64,000 bases of DNA, taken from Alcaligenes ammonioxydans. GTDB lineage: Bacteria; Pseudomonadota; Gammaproteobacteria; Burkholderiales; Burkholderiaceae_B. The notes beneath the pieces were generated by a model. That model was given only the letters and a program-made list of their open reading frames with translations, was not told the DNA's origin and did not search any database. A program made the position numbers and the translations under genes. Position 1 is the first letter of the stretch. Each line of letters starts with the position of its first letter. Shown here one piece after another: positions 18,308 through 28,033 of the stretch. The stretch covers positions 992,001-1,056,000 of the forward strand of contig NZ_CP049362.1 in the NCBI RefSeq assembly GCF_019343455.1. Direction: 5' to 3'.

Positions 18308-18535
18308 TTTTGAGGGGGTAGTTGGGCTCGACGGGCGAGTCAGGGCTCTGGCCGCAGGCTCTTGCCGTATCCAGGATGCAAGCCCTTTGCTGTTTGAGCG
18401 GGGTGCTTGTGGTTCGTCCGGGGGACGAAGGACCCCGCGAGTTCACAGGGCGCCTGGATACGGCAAGAGACCAGGGAGCCCGTGCGCAGCACGGGCCGGA
18501 GACCCGCCAAGACGAGCCCAACTGCCCGCTCAAAA
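18308..18535 (+). repeat. Cruciform-like structured repeat, copy 2
   Basis: The outer arms pair 18308-18330 with 18513-18535 (21 of 23 bases). A 17-base perfect inner stem joins 18359-18375 and 18453-18469. The apical hairpin is TTCGTCC-GGG-GGACGAA (18413-18429), and a side hairpin GCCCGTGC-GCA-GCACGGGC lies at 18478-18496. The layout matches copy 1, which lies about 140 bases away in the opposite orientation. Short open frames across it begin LFER in both copies and are probably translations of the repeat, not genes. Confidence 0.88.
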
Positions 18536-18658
18536 TGCTCATGCAGCCACCTTGATTCCTGCCACCAGCACCGTGTGAAGAAAAACAGGTTTTATCGTAA
18601 GAAGGTATAAAAAGACGGGGAGCTTAAACCTGGCTGGCTGTAGGTGAAGTCACTCTTA

Positions 18659-19483
18659 CTAAGGTCCCAGTGTCTGGCACTGATCCTCTTTACCCCATTG
18701 GTGCAAGCAAAGCTGTGTGCCTTCAATACTGATATAGCCGCCACGGCGTCCTCCTTGCGAGGAGTCCGCCTCCCAATCCGGTAGTACCCATCGGCGTACC
18801 GGCTCAAAGCCGGGAATGTCATGCACTGCAGGGCGATGTGTATGACCATGAATCAGGGCCTGCACAGGATGGGCCTGGCAGGCAGCAATAATCGCTGCAG
18901 GCTGCACATCCATAATCTCTTTGGACTTGTATTGCTTGCCGCGCTGGCTACCGGCGCGGGCCGAGTCGGCAATACGTTGGCGCAGGCTTAAAGGGCAGGC
19001 CAGATAGAGCTTTTGCAGCCAGGGTTTGCGTACCCAGTAGCGAAAGCGTTGGTAGTCCAGATCATCCAGACAATACTCATCGCCGTGTGACATCAGAATC
19101 AAACCGGCCGAGGTGTCCAGGATGACTTGATCCGGCAATAGCGTGGCGTGGACATGGCGGGCGTAGGTGTCACCCAGCAGAAAGTCGCGATTGCCGCGCA
19201 TTAGATAAAGCGGATGCTGCTGCGCAAACGTGCGCAGCGCCTCACTGACTTGAGCAAGCCAGGGGGCAGGGCGGGAAATTTGATCGTCACCAATCCAGGC
19301 ATTGAAAATATCACCGCCCAGAATCAAGACCTGTGCCTGATGCTGGGCGGAGTGCAGAAACTGCAGAAAATCCCGGAGGGTGTCTGGATTGTCCGGACCC
19401 AGATGCAGGTCCGCGGCAATCCAGATCTTGCCGGTCAGCGTGGGCTTATTCGACAATCGTGGCTTTTTCCAGAATGACGTCAT
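18659..19483 (-). CDS. lpxH: UDP-2,3-diacylglucosamine diphosphatase
   Basis: LpxH cleaves UDP-2,3-diacylglucosamine to lipid X and UMP in lipid A synthesis at the inner membrane face. The calcineurin-type metal motifs are all present: [30 protein letters not shown] and HGHTHRP. The start is uncertain. ATG 19483 gives 274 residues and overlaps the upstream isomerase gene by 38 bases. TTG 19456 gives 265 residues, an 11-base overlap and a GGAAAA-type ribosome site, so it is also plausible. It is third in an operon after the TPR and isomerase genes. Confidence 0.92.
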   Translation of the reverse strand: MTSFWKKPRLSNKPTLTGKIWIAADLHLGPDNPDTLRDFLQFLHSAQHQAQVLILGGDIFNAWIGDDQISRPAPWLAQVSEALRTFAQQHPLYLMRGNRDFLLGDTYARHVHATLLPDQVILDTSAGLILMSHGDEYCLDDLDYQRFRYWVRKPWLQKLYLACPLSLRQRIADSARAGSQRGKQYKSKEIMDVQPAAIIAACQAHPVQALIHGHTHRPAVHDIPGFEPVRRWVLPDWEADSSQGGRRGGYISIEGTQLCLHQWGKEDQCQTLGP

Positions 19484-20093
19484 CAACAGGCACGTCTTGG
19501 TGAAAGCCTTTGTTGCCGGTGCGCACGCCCTTGATCTGATCGACCACCTCTGTGCCTTCAATCACACGGCCAAACACGGCGTAGCCCCAGCCGTTGGCGG
19601 TGGGCGCGGTGAAGTTCAGGAAATCGTTGTCGGCCACGTTGATGAAGAACTGAGCGGTCGCCGAGTGTGGATCGGAAGTGCGAGCCATGGCCAGGGTGTA
19701 TTTGTCGTTCTTCAAACCGTTGTCGGCTTCGTTCTTGACGGGCGCATTGGTCGCTTTTTGCTTCATGTCGGCCTCAAAGCCGCCGCCTTGGATCATGAAG
19801 TTGTTGATCACACGGTGAAACACGGTGCCATCGTAAAAACCGCTGGTAACGTAGTCCACAAAGTTGGCCACGGTATTGGGGGCTTTTTCTGCGTTCAGCT
19901 CGACCAGGATGGTGCCGTAATTCGTCTGCAGTTGGACGCGGGGAGAGGTGCTCATAGAAGTGCCTTCAGAAGAAGTGGAAGAATCTGCTGCCATAGCCGG
20001 ACTGCTCATCATAGGCATAGCCATACAGGCAGCAATAAGCAGGGTGCGCAAGCCGCGAGCCTGATCACACCATTGAAATGTGCTTGCAAACAT
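19446..20093 (-). CDS. Exported cyclophilin-type peptidylprolyl isomerase
   Basis: The 215-residue protein has an N-terminal signal peptide (hydrophobic residues 15-33 with cleavage expected after SPAMA) followed by a Ser-rich linker and a cyclophilin domain from about residue 52. Core motifs are [27 protein letters not shown] and FGRVIEG, which carry the catalytic Arg and peptide-binding residues. It probably assists folding in the periplasm. Sequence after residue 47 ([14 protein letters not shown]) resembles the start of cytoplasmic PpiB, so an internal start making a cytosolic form cannot be excluded. Confidence 0.9.
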   Translation of the reverse strand: MFASTFQWCDQARGLRTLLIAACMAMPMMSSPAMAADSSTSSEGTSMSTSPRVQLQTNYGTILVELNAEKAPNTVANFVDYVTSGFYDGTVFHRVINNFMIQGGGFEADMKQKATNAPVKNEADNGLKNDKYTLAMARTSDPHSATAQFFINVADNDFLNFTAPTANGWGYAVFGRVIEGTEVVDQIKGVRTGNKGFHQDVPVDDVILEKATIVE

Positions 20094-20124
20094 AAGATAG
20101 GGGCAATCCCGTCAAATAAAAATC

Positions 20125-20811
20125 TTATTGTTGCAGAATTTGGCCAGTTTGTTGTGCGCGTTGGGCTGCTTTGGGCACACCGCTGGCGGCCGCCTGCCGG
20201 TAGGTGTCATTGGCCAGCATGAGCTGGACTTCACCCATATTGGCGCGTGCCAGCGCATAAGACGGATCAGCGGTCAGAGCCATCTTCAGGGCCTCCAGAG
20301 CCAGCTCCAGCTTGTCTTGCGCAATGTACTCAGCCGCCAGATTATTCCAGGGCTCGGGAAGCTCTGGATAGTAGGTGGTCATGTCCTGATAAATGCGGAT
20401 GGCGCCATTGTGATCGCCGCTGGCCGACAGGGCACGCGCCTTCAAAAACAGCAACTGCACATTGGCACCCGGTTCACCCCGGTCCTTGCGTTGCTCCAGC
20501 TGTTTCTCGATGGCCTGAAGGGCATCGGCATGACGGCCTTGAGCAATCAGGGTGCTGATGCGCTGGCTGATTTGTGCGCCACTCAGAGGCAAAGCGGTAT
20601 CGACGCTGGGAGCCAGTACGTCCAGCGCGCGGGCCAGACCCTTCCAGCCACGTTCAGGTTCGGGAGCGATATCCAGCAAGGGATCGTTGACCCGCGCACT
20701 GGGCGGGGGCAAATCGGGCAGGGATTGGGCGCTCACGGTGTGGCCCAGGGCCAGCAAAAGGGCCAGGGAGCAAGGAGCGAGAAACCGAGTCCGTCTAGAT
20801 GTACTGAACAC
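20125..20811 (-). CDS. Exported tetratricopeptide-repeat protein
   Basis: The 228-residue protein begins with a signal peptide (LALLLALGHTVSAQS, likely cleaved after VSA). After a proline-rich linker, about residues 80-200 form TPR-like helices, including ADALQAIEKQLEQ, GDHNGAIRIYQDM and LELALEALKMALTADPSYALARANMGEVQL. It likely acts as a periplasmic scaffold. It is first in the operon with the isomerase and lpxH and is divergent from cysS. I do not recognise a specific gene name. Confidence 0.75.
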   Translation of the reverse strand: MFSTSRRTRFLAPCSLALLLALGHTVSAQSLPDLPPPSARVNDPLLDIAPEPERGWKGLARALDVLAPSVDTALPLSGAQISQRISTLIAQGRHADALQAIEKQLEQRKDRGEPGANVQLLFLKARALSASGDHNGAIRIYQDMTTYYPELPEPWNNLAAEYIAQDKLELALEALKMALTADPSYALARANMGEVQLMLANDTYRQAAASGVPKAAQRAQQTGQILQQ

Positions 20812-21000
20812 AGAGGGGGCGCCTATAAAATCTGGCTTGAAGACCAGGAAGGTTGGTAGATTGCTGCCTTTAACGAGGTCTGCTTGCTATACTTATTGAC
20901 CATCATTCTAACCTTGCCTCTTGCCGGGCGGGAAATACGGAACCTCATCCAAGGGCAATTGTTCTGGCACAAGGTTCCGATTTTATGACGATTACAGGCC

Positions 21001-22452
21001 ATGTTGCGCATTTATAACTCGTTGTCACGCTCTAAAGAGGTGTTTTCTCCGGTTGAACCGGGCCACGTACGTATGTACGTCTGTGGCATGACGGTCTACG
21101 ACTTCTGTCACCTGGGGCACGCGCGAATGCTGGTCAGTTTTGACATCGTGCAGCGCTGGTTGCGAGCAAGTGGTTATCGCGTCACCTATGTGCGCAACAT
21201 TACTGATATCGACGACAAGATCATCCGTCGCGCCGTCGAGCGCAAGCAGCTCATGTCTGAAGTCACGGACTTCTATATTGACGCCATGCACGCTGACGAA
21301 AAGGCCCTGGGTGTGCAAAGTCCGGATTCGGAGCCCCGTGCGACCCAGCACGTGCCTGACATGCTGGGCATTATCGCCAAGCTGGAAGAAAACGGCCTGG
21401 CCTATCAGTCTGAAGATGGGGACGTGAACTACGCGGTGCGTCAGTTTCCCGGTTATGGCAAATTGTCAGGCCGCTCTTTGGATGATTTGCGGGCGGGCGA
21501 GCGCGTTGCCCTGAATTCTGCCAAGCGTGATCCTCTGGATTTCGTACTCTGGAAATCGGCCAAAGACGATGAGCCGGCCGAGTCCAAATGGGAGTCCTCG
21601 TACGGTCTGGGTCGACCAGGCTGGCACATCGAGTGTTCGGCCATGAGCAAGGCGCTGCTGGGTCTGCCCCTGGATATTCACGGCGGTGGCCCGGACCTGA
21701 AATTTCCGCACCACGAGAACGAAATCGCCCAAACGGAAGGGGCCTTTGGCGGCCAGTTGGCCAATGTCTGGATGCACTGCGGTCCCCTGATGGTGGACTC
21801 GGAAAAAATGTCCAAGTCCCTGGGCAACTTCCGTCGCATTCGCGATACCGTGGCTCCCGAGGGCCTGGCCGACGACCAAAGCAGCTATATCGCCAATCCG
21901 CGTGAAGCGGAAATGCTGCGCTTCTTTATTGTGCGCAATCATTACCGCAGCCTGCAAAATTACGCGCCGGACAATCTGCGCGATGCCCAGCAGGCTCTGG
22001 ATCGTCTGTACCAGACCCTGCAACACGTTCCTGCTGCCGACGTTCAGATCGACTGGACGCAAGGCCCCGCCTTGGCGTTTGCCGAAGCCATGAACGACGA
22101 TTTCAATACGGCTGGCGCTATTGCCGTTCTGTTTGAACTGGCTGGCCAGGCCAACCGCGACAAGGATGCGCAGGCCGCTGGTCTGATGCGCGCCCTGGGG
22201 GGCGTGATCGGCCTGTTGCAAGTGGACCCGGCCGTCTACTGGCGCGCCAGCACACGTTTTGGTCAGGCAGCCAGCGTGGCCGGTGCCGATTCCTTGAGCG
22301 ACACCCAGATTGACGAGCTTCTGGCTGAGCGCAGCCAGGCCAAGCAGAACCGTGATTTTGCGCGTGCCGATGCTATTCGTGAGCAGCTCAAAGAGCAGGG
22401 CGTAGAGCTTGAGGACCGGCCAGGTGGAGCAACACAATGGCGCAGGGCCTAA
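21001..22452 (+). CDS. cysS: Cysteine--tRNA ligase
   Basis: The 483-residue class I synthetase charges tRNA-Cys with cysteine in the cytosol. The zinc/active-site N terminus reads [10 protein letters not shown]. The HIGH motif appears as HLGHAR near residue 37, the second zinc site as GWHIECSAM, and the KMSKS loop as KMSKSLGN near 268. The start at 21001 gives the family N terminus MLRIYNSL. A likely -10 box TATACT lies upstream at about 20888. Its stop overlaps the next gene by 16 bases. Confidence 0.96.
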   Translation: MLRIYNSLSRSKEVFSPVEPGHVRMYVCGMTVYDFCHLGHARMLVSFDIVQRWLRASGYRVTYVRNITDIDDKIIRRAVERKQLMSEVTDFYIDAMHADEKALGVQSPDSEPRATQHVPDMLGIIAKLEENGLAYQSEDGDVNYAVRQFPGYGKLSGRSLDDLRAGERVALNSAKRDPLDFVLWKSAKDDEPAESKWESSYGLGRPGWHIECSAMSKALLGLPLDIHGGGPDLKFPHHENEIAQTEGAFGGQLANVWMHCGPLMVDSEKMSKSLGNFRRIRDTVAPEGLADDQSSYIANPREAEMLRFFIVRNHYRSLQNYAPDNLRDAQQALDRLYQTLQHVPAADVQIDWTQGPALAFAEAMNDDFNTAGAIAVLFELAGQANRDKDAQAAGLMRALGGVIGLLQVDPAVYWRASTRFGQAASVAGADSLSDTQIDELLAERSQAKQNRDFARADAIREQLKEQGVELEDRPGGATQWRRA

Positions 22453-23108
22453 GCGGCGTTCAATCCGGCCCTCAAGTGCGTTTGGTGGGCAAACCTGACT
22501 ACTGGGACGACGCGTGCGCCCAGTTGATGAAGCGCGATCGTATCTTGCGCAAGCTCATCCCCCAGCATGGCGATTACTGGTTGCAACATCAGGCGCCGGC
22601 TTTTACTACATTGGTGCGCTCCATCGTGGGCCAGCAACTGGCCTCGCGTACAGCAGACCAGTTGTGGGCGAAGTTGCTGGAGGGCTGCGGTCAGGCGCTG
22701 TCGCCCCAACTGATTTTGGAGCTGGGCTACGAGACCTTGCATGGATTGGGTTTACCCAAACGCAAGGCCGAATATATCGTTGATTTGGCGACGCACTTCG
22801 ATGCTCGTAAAATCGACCCCCAGGCATGGCAGTCCCTGTCTGACGAAGCCGTTATTGCTGACCTGTGCGCCATTCGTGGCGTCGGTCGCTGGACGGCGGA
22901 TATGTTTCTGATTTTCAACTTGCACAGACCCGACGTTCTCCCTTTGGACGATGCGGGTCTGCTCAAGGCAATCTCTCAGCACTATTTCAGCGGCGAACCG
23001 GTGTCCCGGTTCGAGGCGCGTGAAGTTGCTCAGGCGTGGGCGCCGTGGTGTACGGTGGCTACCTGGCATCTGTGGCGCAGTCTGAACACAGTTGCGGTAC
23101 GATATTAA
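22437..23108 (+). CDS. DNA-3-methyladenine glycosylase, AlkA-like (HhH-GPD)
   Basis: The 223-residue base-excision glycosylase removes alkylated purines. The helix-hairpin-helix is visible as [15 protein letters not shown] (about residues 144-158), and the catalytic aspartate follows in [26 protein letters not shown] near residue 61 is a typical family helix. It lacks the N-terminal domain of E. coli AlkA, as is usual for this short beta-proteobacterial form. It overlaps the end of cysS, so the two are probably cotranscribed. Confidence 0.9.
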   Translation: MAQGLSGVQSGPQVRLVGKPDYWDDACAQLMKRDRILRKLIPQHGDYWLQHQAPAFTTLVRSIVGQQLASRTADQLWAKLLEGCGQALSPQLILELGYETLHGLGLPKRKAEYIVDLATHFDARKIDPQAWQSLSDEAVIADLCAIRGVGRWTADMFLIFNLHRPDVLPLDDAGLLKAISQHYFSGEPVSRFEAREVAQAWAPWCTVATWHLWRSLNTVAVRY

Positions 23109-23134
23109 ATTAGGCCTAAACCTTAAGAACCGAC

Positions 23135-24100
23135 ATGCGAAATACATTCCTGGAATTTGAGCAGCCTTTGGCCGAGCTCGAAGGCAAAATCGAAGAGCTC
23201 CGCTATGTGCAATCTGATTCCGCTGTGGATATTTCAGAGGAACTCAGCCGTCTGCAGCAAAAAAGCCAGACGCTGGCCAAAAATATTTATGCCAAGCTCA
23301 CGCCTTGGCAAACGGCCCTGGTTGCTCGCCATCCACAACGTCCATATACCCTGGACTATGTAAACCAGATTTTTTCGGACTTTCACGAGCTGCACGGCGA
23401 CCGCATGTATGCGGACGACCTGGCGATCGTGGGGGGGCTGGCACGATTCAATGGCACCCCCTGCATGGTCATTGGCCACCAGAAAGGTCGTGACACCAAA
23501 GAGCGCGCCCGTCGCAACTTTGGCATGCCTCGTCCGGAAGGGTATCGCAAGGCCCTGCGACTGATGCGCCTTGCCGAGAAATTTGGTATTCCCGTGTTCA
23601 CCTTCGTGGATACCCCTGGCGCGTATCCTGGCATTGGCGCTGAGGAGCGGGGTCAGTCCGAGGCAATCGGTCACAACCTGTTTGCCATGGCCAAGCTGCG
23701 TGTGCCTATCATCTCCACCATTATTGGTGAGGGCGGCTCGGGCGGTGCCCTGGCCATCGCCGTGGGGGATGTGGTCTCCATGCTGCAGTACTCCACGTAT
23801 GCCGTGATCTCGCCGGAAGGCTGTGCCTCGATTCTCTGGCGTAGCGCCGACAAGGCTCCCGTCGCTGCCGAGGCTCTGGCCATTACGGCGCCCCGTCTGA
23901 AAGAGCTGGGTCTGGTCGATCGCGTGATCAATGAACCGATCGGCGGCGCGCATCGCGACCCCACGATGATGGCTCGTCAGTTGGGCCGTGCCCTGGCCGA
24001 CGCCTTGCGTCAGGTGTCGGGTCTGACTACCGAGCAATTGCTGGCGCAACGCATGGAACGTCTCCTGGCCTATGGCCGCTATCAGGAAGTACGTGCCTGA
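23135..24100 (+). CDS. accA: Acetyl-CoA carboxylase carboxyltransferase subunit alpha
   Basis: AccA with AccD transfers the carboxyl group from biotin to acetyl-CoA, the first step of fatty acid synthesis. The 321-residue chain shows the N-terminal [17 protein letters not shown], the [15 protein letters not shown] segment, [20 protein letters not shown] near residue 160 and [11 protein letters not shown] for the oxyanion region. Length is normal (about 320). The end overlaps tilS by 29 bases. Confidence 0.96.
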   Translation: MRNTFLEFEQPLAELEGKIEELRYVQSDSAVDISEELSRLQQKSQTLAKNIYAKLTPWQTALVARHPQRPYTLDYVNQIFSDFHELHGDRMYADDLAIVGGLARFNGTPCMVIGHQKGRDTKERARRNFGMPRPEGYRKALRLMRLAEKFGIPVFTFVDTPGAYPGIGAEERGQSEAIGHNLFAMAKLRVPIISTIIGEGGSGGALAIAVGDVVSMLQYSTYAVISPEGCASILWRSADKAPVAAEALAITAPRLKELGLVDRVINEPIGGAHRDPTMMARQLGRALADALRQVSGLTTEQLLAQRMERLLAYGRYQEVRA

Positions 24101-25178
24101 TCCATTGCCTTGCAGTCCGCTGGGGGGCTTTAGCCCCTCGCCTGCGCTGCTAAAAGCGCTTGACCACCACCTGAGTTTTACAAGCAGCGATAGCATCGCT
24201 GTCGCCCTGAGTGGTGGCGCGGACTCGGCTATGCTGGCGGTACATGCCCATTTTTGGGCCAGCCGCCGCAAAGTCACACTTCATTTTTTCCATATTCATC
24301 ACGGCCTGCAAGCCTTTGCCGATCAGTGGCAAGCGCATGTGCATGACTTGGCGGCGCGTTTGCAGCGACCCTGTCACAGTTTGCGGGTCCAGGTGCAGTC
24401 CCGCCGTCTCAGCGCGGATGGCATGGAATCCGCCGCACGTGATGCCCGCTATCAAGGTCTGGCTGAACTGGCGCATTTTGTTGGCTTGCAGCATGTGCTG
24501 CTGGCCCATCATCAGGACGATCAGGCTGAAACCGTTTTGATGCGTTTGCTGCGAGGCACGGGCACAACCGGCTTGGGTGCGATGGCACCCCATATGCAGC
24601 GTGATGATCTGAGTTACTGGCGACCCTGGCTGGAGCAGCCCAGGGCACTCATTCTTCAAGCCAGTGAACATTTTACGGCGGCCACAGGCTGGCACGCAGT
24701 ACAAGACCCCACCAATACCAATCCTGATTACACCCGTGGCGCGGTGCGTGACTTGCTCACGCCTGTGCTGGATGCACGCTGGCCCGGTTGGCAAAGCCGT
24801 TTGCAAAGACAGGCCCACCTGAGCCGTGAAACGCAGGAGGTCCTGGACAGTGTGGCGCGTCAGGATTGGCTGGGTCTGGAGCCGGATGAAACCGGCCGCA
24901 GCTTCAGTTTGAGCGCCTGGCGCGGTCTGGAACCGGCCCGGCAAAGCATGGTGATCCGTTATTGGTTGCAGGAGCAGGGCGCCGGTTTGCCCACGCATGC
25001 CCGTCTGGCAGAGCTGCTGCGCCAGCTGCGTGGCGTGCATGCCCAGGGTCACGACAGAAATTTGATGTGGAAGCATGGACCAAACCTGATCCGCTGTGTT
25101 CGTGGTCGGGTGCTGATCGAATCTGCCGGTTCAGGCGGGCAGCAAGCCGGCCTGAAGGCCGATCAAGCAAGTAAGTAG
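24072..25178 (+). CDS. tilS: tRNA(Ile)-lysidine synthase
   Basis: TilS modifies cytidine 34 of the CAU-anticodon tRNA-Ile to lysidine so that it reads AUA. The 368-residue protein has the PP-loop ATP-binding motif [11 protein letters not shown] near residue 45, HIHHGLQ near 75, and [19 protein letters not shown] near 148. Start ATG 24072 lies inside accA; a GTG at 24093 could be the true start. The chain is shorter than E. coli TilS (432) but typical of this lineage. Confidence 0.93.
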   Translation: MAAIRKYVPDPLPCSPLGGFSPSPALLKALDHHLSFTSSDSIAVALSGGADSAMLAVHAHFWASRRKVTLHFFHIHHGLQAFADQWQAHVHDLAARLQRPCHSLRVQVQSRRLSADGMESAARDARYQGLAELAHFVGLQHVLLAHHQDDQAETVLMRLLRGTGTTGLGAMAPHMQRDDLSYWRPWLEQPRALILQASEHFTAATGWHAVQDPTNTNPDYTRGAVRDLLTPVLDARWPGWQSRLQRQAHLSRETQEVLDSVARQDWLGLEPDETGRSFSLSAWRGLEPARQSMVIRYWLQEQGAGLPTHARLAELLRQLRGVHAQGHDRNLMWKHGPNLIRCVRGRVLIESAGSGGQQAGLKADQASK

Positions 25179-25346
25179 TTTTGGGGTGGCCTGTGGCAGG
25201 AGCGTGGGCTATGGTGTTGAGTCGACAAAGTATGTGTTTTTTTGCGTGCGCATGTGGTAGAGCCTGCGCTTGGGGCACAGAAAGTCGTTAGAATAGTTGG
25301 GTTTTGTGTCTATCCCAGACCTTAGCCCTTTGATGCAGAGTAAAAG

Positions 25347-26600
25347 ATGTCCCTGATCGTACATAAATATGGCGGCACGTCGATGGGCTCGATCGAGCGC
25401 ATCCAGAATGTGGCGCGTCGGGTTGCCAAATGGCATGCCGCCGGGCACCAGGTGGTGGTGGTTCCTTCGGCCATGTCCGGCGAAACTAACCGCCTGCTAG
25501 GCCTGGCCAAAGAACTGAGCGTTCAGCCTGATCCGCGTGAGCTGGATATGCTGGCAGCCACGGGCGAACAGGCCAGTAGCGCCCTGTTGGCCATGGCCCT
25601 GGCGGCCCAAGGCGTACCTGCCCGCAGCTATACCGGCTGGCAGGTTCCCGTAAAAACTGACAGCGCCTACACCCGTGCTCGCATTCGTTCTATCGACGAC
25701 ACCCGCATCCGCCAGGATCTGGACGCAGGCCGTGTGGTCGTGGTGACCGGTTTCCAGGGTGTGGATGATGAAGGCAATATCACGACCCTGGGTCGTGGTG
25801 GCTCGGACACCTCGGCGGTGGCGGTGGCAGCGGCCATGAAGGCCAGCGAGTGCCTGATCTACACCGATGTGGACGGTGTCTACACGACCGACCCGCGCGT
25901 CGTGCCGGAAGCCCGTCGCATGAAAGTGCTGTCTTTTGAAGAAATGTTGGAAATGGCCTCTCTGGGCTCCAAGGTTCTTCAAATCCGGTCCGTGGAATTT
26001 GCCGGCAAGTACAAGGTGCCCGTACGCGTCTTGTCGTCCCTGACCGACCCCATGATTCCGCTCGAAGAAGAAATGTCTTCGGGCACGCTGATTACTTTCG
26101 AGGAAGACCAAAAAATGGAAGCTGCCGTTGTCTCTGGCATCGCCTTCAGCCGTGATGAAGCCAAGTTCACCCTGCGTGCCGTGCCCGACACCCCTGGCGT
26201 GGCCTATTCCATTCTGGGCCCCATTGCCGCCGCCAATATTGAAGTCGACATGATTTTGCAGAACCTGTCGGTTCAAGGCACGACCGACTTCTCCTTTACG
26301 GTCAGCCGCAATGATGCACTGCGCACCAAGGAATTGCTGACCAATCAGGTTGGCCCTGCCGTGGGCGCTGGTGAAATCGTGTTTGACGAAGCCGTTTGCA
26401 AAGTCTCCATCGTGGGCATCGGCATGCGTAACCACGCCGGTATTGCCAGCTCGATGTTCCGTGCCTTGTCCGAAGAGGGCATCAATATCCAGATGATCAG
26501 CACCAGCGAGATCAAGACCTCTGTGATTATTGCCGACAAGTACATGGAATTGGCTGTGCGTGCCTTGCACAAGACTTTCGAGCTGGATCAGGAAAAATAA
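25347..26600 (+). CDS. lysC: Aspartate kinase
   Basis: The 417-residue enzyme phosphorylates aspartate, the entry step to lysine, threonine and methionine. The kinase domain starts with IVHKYGGTSMGS, with GRGGSDTSAVAVAAAM near residue 150 and DVDGVYTTDPR near 175. Two ACT domains fill the C-terminal third (TLRAVPDTPGVAYSILGPIA and VSIVGIGMRNHAGIASSMFRAL) and normally give feedback control by lysine and/or threonine. No lysine-riboswitch pattern is seen in the 168-base leader. Confidence 0.96.
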   Translation: MSLIVHKYGGTSMGSIERIQNVARRVAKWHAAGHQVVVVPSAMSGETNRLLGLAKELSVQPDPRELDMLAATGEQASSALLAMALAAQGVPARSYTGWQVPVKTDSAYTRARIRSIDDTRIRQDLDAGRVVVVTGFQGVDDEGNITTLGRGGSDTSAVAVAAAMKASECLIYTDVDGVYTTDPRVVPEARRMKVLSFEEMLEMASLGSKVLQIRSVEFAGKYKVPVRVLSSLTDPMIPLEEEMSSGTLITFEEDQKMEAAVVSGIAFSRDEAKFTLRAVPDTPGVAYSILGPIAAANIEVDMILQNLSVQGTTDFSFTVSRNDALRTKELLTNQVGPAVGAGEIVFDEAVCKVSIVGIGMRNHAGIASSMFRALSEEGINIQMISTSEIKTSVIIADKYMELAVRALHKTFELDQEK

Positions 26601-26660
26601 TCTCTTTTGCTATTTGCATTGGTTTTTTATAAATGCTATAGTAGCTTCTTTCCTAGAGCT

Positions 26661-26753
26661 GGAGACGTGGCCGAGAGGTTGAAGGTACTCCCCTGCTAAG
26701 GGAGCATACGGCTTATACCCGTATCGAGGGTTCGAATCCCTCCGTCTCCGCCA
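26661..26753 (+). tRNA. tRNA-Ser (anticodon GCT)
   Basis: The 93-base sequence folds as a class II tRNA with acceptor GGAGACG/CGTCTCC, an anticodon stem CTCCC/GGGAG, and loop CTGCTAA giving anticodon GCT (reads AGC/AGU). A long variable arm (ATACGGCTTATACCCGTAT region) and the TTCGAAT T-loop are present, and CCA is encoded at 26751-26753. It follows lysC by 60 bases. Confidence 0.96.
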
Positions 26754-26767
26754 GCTGGAATTAAATT

Positions 26768-26795
26768 AAGCCCTTGTTTTCAAGGGCTTTTTTTA
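26768..26795 (+). terminator. Rho-independent terminator after tRNA-Ser
   Basis: AAGCCCTTG-TTTT-CAAGGGCTT stem followed by a T run, 14 bases after the tRNA. Confidence 0.93.
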
Positions 26796-27162
26796 TTGCC
26801 TGCTGTTTTCTGACGATATGTCGGCCCCTTAATGGCCGGCAGTCACCAGATACTTGCACCACTTTTTTTTGCATCCGCCACGCGGATTGCGCTGTGTTCA
26901 CTCCGTTCCCGTGATACGTAAAAAACAAGAATTGTTACCTTTCCCTTGCTTCATCCGAATCAGTTGCGGATCTGGGAAGGAGGGATGTTTCAAACAACAC
27001 GGATTGCAAAGAGTGCAAGACTTTTCAAACAAAGACACTTGAAGAATGAAAAGGCTGTGTCGTTTTTGGCACAGGCCAAGTAAAGCAGCGGGTCTCGTGC
27101 TTACAATCAAATAAAGTGTTTTGCGTCGTTCAAGACGGCAGTCTTGTTTTTTAGGGCGAGCG
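26796..27162. other. Intergenic stretch without recognised feature
   Basis: The 367 bases between the tRNA terminator and the exported protein gene contain only short open frames with no family signature or ribosome site. The promoter of the gene at 27163 presumably lies in the last 150 bases, but I cannot point to convincing -35/-10 boxes. Confidence 0.6.
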
Positions 27163-27723
27163 ATGATTAAACGAGTCCTCTGTATCTGTGGCATAGCCTT
27201 GATGGGCTTGCCGTTTTTGGCGTCTTCAACTGAGCTGGCATTAGATGAGCAGGTGGTGACTCGTTACGTGCAAAGCCTGCGCGATATTTTGCCCGTGCTC
27301 CAAACGGTGGAGCGCAGCGAGCCCGTGTGGGACGGGGGGCAGCCGGATGGCTTGCCGCCTGTACTGGAACTTGAGCAGGTGGAGCGCGGCTCGGACTTGT
27401 ACCGCCAGTTAAATAGTCTGACGCAAAAACATGGCTTCTCCGGACTGGAGCAATGGGACGCCGTGGGCCAGCAGATCTGGCTGACCCGTCTCTATATCCA
27501 GGAGCGTGAAGATCTGGATTCGGTCTATGAGCAGCTGGATGTACTGGAAGCCGCTTTGCGTGATAACGCCCGCCAGTATTCCACGGCCGAGCTCGAGCAG
27601 TTAATGCGCACGTTCCAGGACAGCAAAAATCATATTCTGCGTTTGATCGCAACGCGCAGTGATGTCCCCCCCGTACAGGCACATATGGCTGATCTGGATG
27701 CGGCACTGGCTTCGCTGGAGTAA
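27163..27723 (+). CDS. Exported protein of unknown function
   Basis: The 186-residue product starts with a clear signal peptide (MIKRVLCICGIALMGLPFLAS) and is otherwise soluble and mostly alpha-helical, acidic and Glu/Leu-rich. WDAVGQQIWLTRLYIQERE and a long helix near residues 120-165 suggest a helical bundle. I do not recognise a family. The in-frame codon at 27121 would put 14 basic residues in front of the signal, so ATG 27163 is preferred. It lies upstream of the small membrane protein and SPFH genes and may belong with them. Confidence 0.7.
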   Translation: MIKRVLCICGIALMGLPFLASSTELALDEQVVTRYVQSLRDILPVLQTVERSEPVWDGGQPDGLPPVLELEQVERGSDLYRQLNSLTQKHGFSGLEQWDAVGQQIWLTRLYIQEREDLDSVYEQLDVLEAALRDNARQYSTAELEQLMRTFQDSKNHILRLIATRSDVPPVQAHMADLDAALASLE

Positions 27724-27892
27724 CGAGGCGGCTGTCAGGTACGGGGCAGCACGATGCAATGGTGCTCGTTGGGAATGGATTCCCCGCAATTCGGGCTAGT
27801 TGTCATATTTTGACGCTTCTTTTCTGAGCATGACAGAAGGAATCGGGGATAATTGCCGTCTTGTTGAAAACTAGTGGGAAGACTGAAGCGTC

Positions 27893-28033
27893 ATGCGTAT
27901 CATCTTGATTTTGTTGGGGGCTGCGGTATTGGCCTACCTGATTGCCAAAGGCATACGGCAACTGATGGTGGAACGGCGTCAATTAAAAGACCAGACGCGA
28001 CAGCCACGCCCAGGAAACCGTGATGAGCACTGA
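27893..28033 (+). CDS. Small single-span membrane protein
   Basis: A 46-residue frame starts MRIILILLGAAVLAYLIAKG and ends RQPRPGNRDEH, so it has one membrane helix (residues 2-19) followed by a basic, hydrophilic tail. It overlaps the start of the SPFH gene by 11 bases, which suggests translational coupling. No named family is recognised. The codons are ordinary for the region and the hydrophobic-then-charged pattern is unlikely in a random frame, but the gene remains a prediction. Confidence 0.6.
   Translation: MRIILILLGAAVLAYLIAKGIRQLMVERRQLKDQTRQPRPGNRDEH

Noticed and set aside
18387..18578. Short plus-strand frame beginning LFER in the second repeat
   Set aside because: The same LFER opening arises in copy 1 on the other strand; it follows from the shared repeat core, not from a gene.
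25179..25346. Possible lysine riboswitch before lysC
   Set aside because: The leader is only 168 bases, lacks the conserved lysine-riboswitch core and has no terminator or sequestering hairpin that I can see.
26854..27042. 62-codon plus-strand frame after tRNA-Ser
   Set aside because: No ribosome site, no recognised family and amino-acid make-up resembling random translation.
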